From assembly GCA_028701715.1 (NCBI GenBank), contig JAQVQF010000014.1, forward strand, positions 1 to 18,117: a stretch of DNA of 18,117 nucleotides, read 5' to 3'. The position numbers and the translations under genes were made by a program. The notes under the pieces were generated by a model. It saw only the letters and a list, made by a program, of their open reading frames with translations. It was not told where the DNA came from and did not search any database. Of the stretch, positions 14,507-18,117 are shown one piece after another. Position 1 is the stretch's first letter, and every line of letters begins with the position of its first letter. The stretch is from Eubacteriales bacterium (lineage in GTDB: Bacteria > Bacillota > Clostridia > Oscillospirales > CAG-382).

Positions 14507-14651
14507 TAGGTCAAATTGTAAATTCAAGAAGATTATGTAAATTGACCTGTCATTACAATATATGACCTCTTTTGTCAATTGACAAAATCTTTTGCTATTG
14601 ACAAAATCTTTTTGTTGGTACATAATGTAATCAGTAAAAGAAAGAGGTCAA
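14502..14651. repeat. Cluster of TTGAC/GTCAA pentamers with an 18-bp palindrome and a tandem repeat
   Basis: Seven TTGAC or GTCAA pentamers lie within 150 bp: GTCAA at 14502, 14510, 14574 and 14647; TTGAC at 14542, 14579 and 14598. The perfect palindrome TTTTGTCAATTGACAAAA spans 14570-14587 and gives a TTGACA on both strands. ATTGACAAAATCTTTT is directly repeated at 14578-14593 and 14597-14612. AGGTCAA (14508-14514) and TTGACCT (14542-14548) form a wide inverted repeat. Some copies are -35 boxes; the surplus suggests operator sites or overlapping promoters. Confidence 0.65.
14598..14626 (+). promoter_or_regulatory. Promoter of the RNase J gene
   Basis: TTGACA (14598-14603) and CATAAT (14621-14626) are separated by 17 bases. 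The start site would be near 14633, leaving a ~22-nt leader with AGAGGT as ribosome site. A second TTGACA at 14579, 19 bases upstream and part of the palindrome, has no matching -10. Confidence 0.78.
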
Positions 14652-14654
14652 CTA

Positions 14655-16331
14655 ATGGTAAAAAAAGAAAAACAAAAACTAAAAATCATACCCCTGGGCG
14701 GAGTAGAAGGAATAGGGAAAAACATAACCGTTTTTGAATACGGTAATGATATAATAATAGTGGACTGCGGTCTGGCCTTCCCGGACGAGGAAATGTTCGG
14801 GGTCGACCTTGTCCTCCCCGACATGACATACCTTGCCGAAAACAAAGAAAAAATAAAAGGGCTTCTCCTTACGCACGGACACGAGGATCACATAGGCGCG
14901 ATACCCTATCTGCTGAAACGCATTCAGATACCGGTTTACGGCACCAGACTGACGCTCGGTATACTTGAAGGCAAGCTGGAAGAACACGGGATATTGAAAA
15001 ACAGCAAGCTCACGGAAATTACCGCGGGACAAACCGTTAAGCTGGGCGTGTTTTCGATAGAGTTCATTTCGGTCACCCACTCGATACCCGATGCGGTGGC
15101 GCTTTGCATAGAATCACCCGCCGGCCGCATAATTTATACGGGGGATTTTAAAATAGACCACACGCCGGTACACGGCGAAGCGATCGATCTTCAAAGGTTC
15201 GCAGTATTAGGTTCAAAGGGCGTGCGTTTATTAATGTGCGATTCCACCAACGTGGAACGCCCGGGATATACCCCCACGGAAATAAGACTCTATACATCCT
15301 TTGAAAGATATTTCGCGCTTAAGGACCGACGGATACTGGTGGCGACTTTTTCGTCCAACATTCACCGCGTTCAGCAGATAATCAACACCTCCGCCAAGTA
15401 CGGCAGGAAGGTGGTTCTCAACGGAAGATCCATGGTTAATATAGTAAACGCGGCGATACGTTTGGGTTATATGGATATACCCGAGGGCATTCTGATTGAC
15501 ATATCGGAAATGAAGAGACTGCCTCCGAGCCAGGTCACGCTTATAACTACAGGCAGCCAGGGCGAACCCATGTCCGCGCTGTATCGTATGGCTTTCGGCG
15601 AGCATAATCAGATTGCCGTCGGGAAGAACGACCTTGTAATCCTGTCTTCTTCCCCGATTCCGGGCAATGAAAAAATGATAATAACCATTATAAACGAGCT
15701 TCTCAAGCGCGGAGTTGAAGTTGTCAACGACGCTGCCGCGGAAGTACATGTGTCCGGTCACGCCTGCGAAGAAGAATTGAAGCTCATCCACGCGTTGACC
15801 AAACCCGAATGTTTTATACCGGTACACGGTGAATACAGGCATCTAAAACGTCACGCTGAGCTTGCCAAGGAAATGGGTATGAAGCCATCGAACGTGATAA
15901 TACCCGAAGCGGGAAAAGTAATCGAGCTGACAAGGCAGACGTTTGCCCGGAACGGAGAGGTCACCGCCGGACAGGTGCTGGTGGACGGTTACGGCGTGGG
16001 CGACGTGGGCTTGACGGTGTTGCGCGACAGAAAAAGGCTTGCGGAGGACGGCGTGCTGATAGTGATCGCTTCCGTTGACTTTTCATCAAACAGCGTCATA
16101 AGCGGTCCGGACATAACATCAAAAGGCTTCGTTTATGTTAAAGAGTCCGAAGAGCTGCTCGAGGAGCTAAAAAAGCTTTCAAGAAAATCGCTTGAACGCT
16201 GTCTCGCTAAAAACATCCGTGGTTCCGAAGCGATCAAGCTGAGACTGCGCGAGGACCTTGCGTCGGCAATAAGTCAGAAAACAAAAAGAAAGCCGGTTAT
16301 TATTCCGGTTATAATAGAAACTTCTATATGA
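14655..16331 (+). CDS. rnj: Ribonuclease J (metallo-beta-lactamase/beta-CASP RNase)
   Basis: RNase J is the main 5'-to-3' exonuclease and an endonuclease in mRNA decay and rRNA maturation of Gram-positive bacteria. The 558-residue length is standard. The metallo-beta-lactamase metal site is HGHEDH (His74, His76, Asp78, His79), with His142 in SVTHSIPDA and Asp164 in YTGDFKID. Beta-CASP landmarks follow: DSTNVERPG, TTGSQGEPMSAL, VHVSGHACEEEL and FIPVHGEYRHL. The C-terminal domain ends with KTKRKPVIIPVIIE. The start ATG 14655 has AGAGGT 7-8 bases upstream. Whether it is J1 or J2 cannot be told from one copy. The stop overlaps the start of the SDR gene (ATGA), so the two are translated together. 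Confidence 0.97.
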   Translation: MVKKEKQKLKIIPLGGVEGIGKNITVFEYGNDIIIVDCGLAFPDEEMFGVDLVLPDMTYLAENKEKIKGLLLTHGHEDHIGAIPYLLKRIQIPVYGTRLTLGILEGKLEEHGILKNSKLTEITAGQTVKLGVFSIEFISVTHSIPDAVALCIESPAGRIIYTGDFKIDHTPVHGEAIDLQRFAVLGSKGVRLLMCDSTNVERPGYTPTEIRLYTSFERYFALKDRRILVATFSSNIHRVQQIINTSAKYGRKVVLNGRSMVNIVNAAIRLGYMDIPEGILIDISEMKRLPPSQVTLITTGSQGEPMSALYRMAFGEHNQIAVGKNDLVILSSSPIPGNEKMIITIINELLKRGVEVVNDAAAEVHVSGHACEEELKLIHALTKPECFIPVHGEYRHLKRHAELAKEMGMKPSNVIIPEAGKVIELTRQTFARNGEVTAGQVLVDGYGVGDVGLTVLRDRKRLAEDGVLIVIASVDFSSNSVISGPDITSKGFVYVKESEELLEELKKLSRKSLERCLAKNIRGSEAIKLRLREDLASAISQKTKRKPVIIPVIIETSI

Positions 16332-17026
16332 AAATTCTCGTAACCGGAGCCACCCGCGGGATAGGCAGGGAAGCCGCCCTTGCCTTCCTTGAAAAGGGCT
16401 GTGAGGTTATTGGCGTGTACGCGCATTCCGAACGGGAAGCGGATAATCTGAGGAAATCCGGCATTGCCTTGTATAAATGCGATGTTTCGGATAAAACCGA
16501 GGTAACCCGACTTGCGGAGTCTGTCGGGAATATAGATGTGTTGGTAAACAACGCGGGAATTTCTCTGCGCGGACTTTTCCAGCGCGTGACCGAGGATGAA
16601 GAAAAAGCCCTCTACGGCGTCAACCTTTTCGGCACGCTGAACGTCACGCGGGCTTTCCTGCAGGGAATGATAAACAACAAACGCGGCGTAATAATAAATG
16701 TCTCCTCCGTATTCGGGGAAACGGGCGGCAGCATGGAGGCGGACTATTCCGCCTCGAAAGCGGCGCTTATCGGTCTGACCAAAGCCTTGGCAAAGGAGGT
16801 TGGGCCATCCTGCATAAGGGTGAACTGCGTCACGCCGGGTGTAATTGACACCGATATGAACGCCGCCCTGACTATAGACGAGGTGAGAGAGCTTACCGAA
16901 GAAATTCCTCTTGAATCGCTCGGTTCCCCGCGCAGCGTCGCGGATATGATAACATTTCTGGCATCCGACGAAGCGTCGTACATAACCGGCGCCGTTATAA
17001 GAATAGACGGAGGATGGAAGACTTGA
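16328..17026 (+). CDS. Short-chain dehydrogenase/reductase, FabG-like
   Basis: The 232-residue product is a classical SDR. It has the nucleotide-binding GATRGIG (7-13), CDVSD (51-55), NNAG (74-77), the catalytic Asn99, Ser127, Tyr140 and Lys144 (YSASK), and PGVIDTDM after the active site. The C-terminus ITGAVIRIDGGWKT is typical of FabG-type 3-oxoacyl-ACP reductases. It is slightly shorter than usual FabG (~245), mainly in the cofactor half. No other fatty-acid synthesis gene is nearby, so 3-oxoacyl-ACP reductase is only one option and the substrate is open. Its ATG overlaps the RNase J stop, and a ribosome site must lie within the end of that gene (the -TTATAATAGAAA- stretch shows only a weak one), which points to translational coupling. 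Confidence 0.9.
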   Translation: MKILVTGATRGIGREAALAFLEKGCEVIGVYAHSEREADNLRKSGIALYKCDVSDKTEVTRLAESVGNIDVLVNNAGISLRGLFQRVTEDEEKALYGVNLFGTLNVTRAFLQGMINNKRGVIINVSSVFGETGGSMEADYSASKAALIGLTKALAKEVGPSCIRVNCVTPGVIDTDMNAALTIDEVRELTEEIPLESLGSPRSVADMITFLASDEASYITGAVIRIDGGWKT

Positions 17027-17155
17027 AAAATGATATTTTTTATATGGCATTATGAAGCTCTTGTAAAATGTTACATTCTAAAAAGCATGATCAGAAAAAA
17101 GTGTCAAAAGAAAATCATTCAATAACAAATTTCTATTTGGGAAAAGAGTGAGGTC

Positions 17156-17467
17156 ATGAAAAAAATACTTACGGTTTTTTCAGGCATATTAACCCTTTTT
17201 TCTTTGTTTTTCTTGACTTTATTAATAATAGCTGTCACAGATATAGATTACCTGCTTAGTTTTAATTATTTTTCCAAATTAATATTTATTGATATACAAG
17301 CCGCGTTCTTATCATGTTTCAATTCGGCGGCGAGCTTCGTTTTATCATTAATCGTTATTCGTATACATCAAAAAAGCTATCAGAAAATTAGCAAATTGCG
17401 TTGTTTATTGATGCTAATTAATTTATTGTTGTTTATTGTTCCAATATTAATATTATTTTTTGAATAA
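17156..17467 (+). CDS. Small three-TM membrane protein, unknown function
   Basis: The 103-residue product has hydrophobic segments at about 8-28, 42-68 and 82-102, with a basic loop RIHQKSYQKISKLR between the second and third. I do not recognise the family. GAGTGAGG precedes the ATG closely, supporting the start. The 130-base gap after the SDR gene contains only a short TGTA/TACA hairpin near 17060 and no clear terminator or promoter. Base composition is much more AT-rich than the upstream genes, suggesting an accessory or horizontally acquired gene. A second small membrane gene of similar layout follows after 41-68 bases. Confidence 0.62.
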   Translation: MKKILTVFSGILTLFSLFFLTLLIIAVTDIDYLLSFNYFSKLIFIDIQAAFLSCFNSAASFVLSLIVIRIHQKSYQKISKLRCLLMLINLLLFIVPILILFFE

Positions 17468-17535
17468 GATACGCTTTACATTGTATGTTTTCATGCCATT
17501 AATTAACAATGGTGTTTAACGGGGTAAACATAATT

Positions 17536-17793
17536 ATGGTAAAATTAGCAAAGTTCACACTCCACACAAGCATTTTTATATTTGTTCTTTCTTTAATATT
17601 AATGAAATATGCAAATAATGATTATATAGGTTTATTAATTTTTAATATGTCTATATTGATTTATACCACATATATACTCATGTATAACATCATTAAAAAC
17701 CGTTTCAATTATTATAGAATTATTGCTTTTATTGCCGTTTATTTTGTTATATTTATTAACTTGATAAAATTACTCATTAACGTTATCAAGTAG
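17536..17793 (+). CDS. Small three-TM membrane protein, unknown function
   Basis: The product (85 residues from ATG 17536, MVKLAKFTLHT...) is nearly all hydrophobic, with segments at about 8-25, 30-52 and 58-83 and basic residues between (KNRFNYYR). I do not recognise the family. ATG 17509 is an alternative in-frame start adding nine residues, but it lies within a CCATT/AATGG hairpin (17496-17512) and has no ribosome site. ATG 17536 has GGGG 11 bases upstream, which itself falls in the loop of a GTTTA/TAAAC hairpin (17514-17529). Composition is strongly AT-rich, like the preceding gene, and the pair probably forms one unit ending at the terminator 17833-17858. Confidence 0.6.
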   Translation: MVKLAKFTLHTSIFIFVLSLILMKYANNDYIGLLIFNMSILIYTTYILMYNIIKNRFNYYRIIAFIAVYFVIFINLIKLLINVIK

Positions 17794-17832
17794 TTTAAAT
17801 CTTTTTAGTATTTTATTTTTAATATAACCAGT

Positions 17833-17858
17833 AAAAACAGGCCGACAGCCTGTTTTTT
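17833..17858. terminator. Bidirectional terminator between convergent genes
   Basis: AAAAACAGGC (17833-17842) pairs perfectly with GCCTGTTTTT (17848-17857) around the loop CGACA, with T runs on both strands. It ends the small membrane gene pair (+) and the metallophosphoesterase gene (-), whose TAA stop (17857-17859) overlaps its edge. Confidence 0.92.
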
Positions 17859-18117
17859 ATATTCTCATAGGTTTGAAATTTATAAAATCCGCCGAAATGC
17901 AATAGAGCCGCGTATTACCGGCGTAAGGTTCCTGATTTTCGGGCGGGGCGCCGTGGATATGTCCGTAAAAGCAACGGTTAACCCCGTATTTGTTTAGAAC
18001 CTCGGTTATCGGTTTACATACAACACCGTTATAAGCGGGCGGATAATGAAGGAACGCGACAATTTCGCAATCCGGGTGAATTTGTTTCAGCTTTATCGCT
18101 TCCGTAAGGGAAAGCTC
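17857..18117 (-). CDS. Metallophosphoesterase (calcineurin-like phosphohydrolase), C-terminal part
   Basis: Only the last 86 codons are inside the window; the gene continues past the right edge. Reading the minus strand from the edge gives ELSLTEAIKLKQIHPD, then IVAFLHYPP, CFYGHIHG, and a C-terminal LYCISADFINFKPMRI. The FLHYPP and YGHIHG histidines are the late metal ligands of the calcineurin-like phosphoesterase fold. The ending resembles the COG1768 group of predicted phosphohydrolases. The substrate is unknown. The first metal-binding motifs (DxH, GD) would lie outside the window. Confidence 0.88.
   Translation of the reverse strand, partial: ELSLTEAIKLKQIHPDCEIVAFLHYPPAYNGVVCKPITEVLNKYGVNRCFYGHIHGAPPENQEPYAGNTRLYCISADFINFKPMRI

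Noticed and set aside
15231..15842. Long minus-strand open frame antisense to the RNase J gene
   Set aside because: No ribosome site or recognisable domain, and RNase J on the other strand is intact.
17026..17060. Terminator after the SDR gene
   Set aside because: Only an AAAAAT/ATTTTT pairing with no G-C pairs in the stem is present, too weak for an intrinsic terminator.

Overview
The window looks like chromosomal DNA of a low-to-mid GC Gram-positive anaerobe, class Clostridia (Bacillota), probably a gut lineage near Oscillospirales or Christensenellales. The evidence is AGGAGG-type ribosome binding sites, consensus TTGACA-17-TATAAT promoters, RNase J, a PreQ1-I/QueT pair, and the order DUF512 radical SAM protein, der, plsY, which is typical of clostridia. 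Genus cannot be fixed from sequence alone.

Layout. Bases 1-1655 (+): the 3' end of an M3B oligoendopeptidase F gene, then a YwaF-like membrane protein whose stop codon sits in the loop of its own terminator. Bases 1656-2058 carry no credible gene; they hold a chain of consecutive, mostly perfect inverted repeats with unrelated arms. Bases 2059-5113 (+): an AT-rich unknown lipoprotein and a membrane-anchored polysaccharide-deacetylase-like protein, probably co-transcribed. Bases 5182-6210: a consensus promoter, a ~130-nt leader, a 4-TM protein of unknown function and its terminator.

Bases 6223-12660 (-): PreQ1-I riboswitch and queT, then yceD-rpmF from a perfect promoter, then a second hairpin chain ending in an intrinsic terminator, then DUF512 radical SAM, der, plsY and rarA. 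plsY and rarA overlap (TAATG). Bases 12922-13120: a very small membrane protein gene (+) sharing a bidirectional terminator with murA (-). The murA product has Asp at the position of the catalytic Cys, which predicts fosfomycin insensitivity.

Bases 14448-14654 are a divergent control region between murA and the RNase J gene, dense in TTGAC/GTCAA pentamers and holding an 18-bp perfect palindrome. The RNase J gene overlaps an SDR oxidoreductase gene (ATGA). After it come two AT-rich genes for small multi-pass membrane proteins, a bidirectional terminator, and the 3' end of a convergent metallophosphoesterase gene.

Most genes are housekeeping: envelope (plsY, murA), ribosome assembly (der, rpmF, yceD), RNA decay (RNase J) and replication-fork maintenance (rarA). 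The parts that are not routine are the two hairpin chains, the Cys-to-Asp MurA, the TTGAC-rich divergent promoter region, and the AT-rich accessory genes of unknown function (lipoprotein, small membrane proteins).
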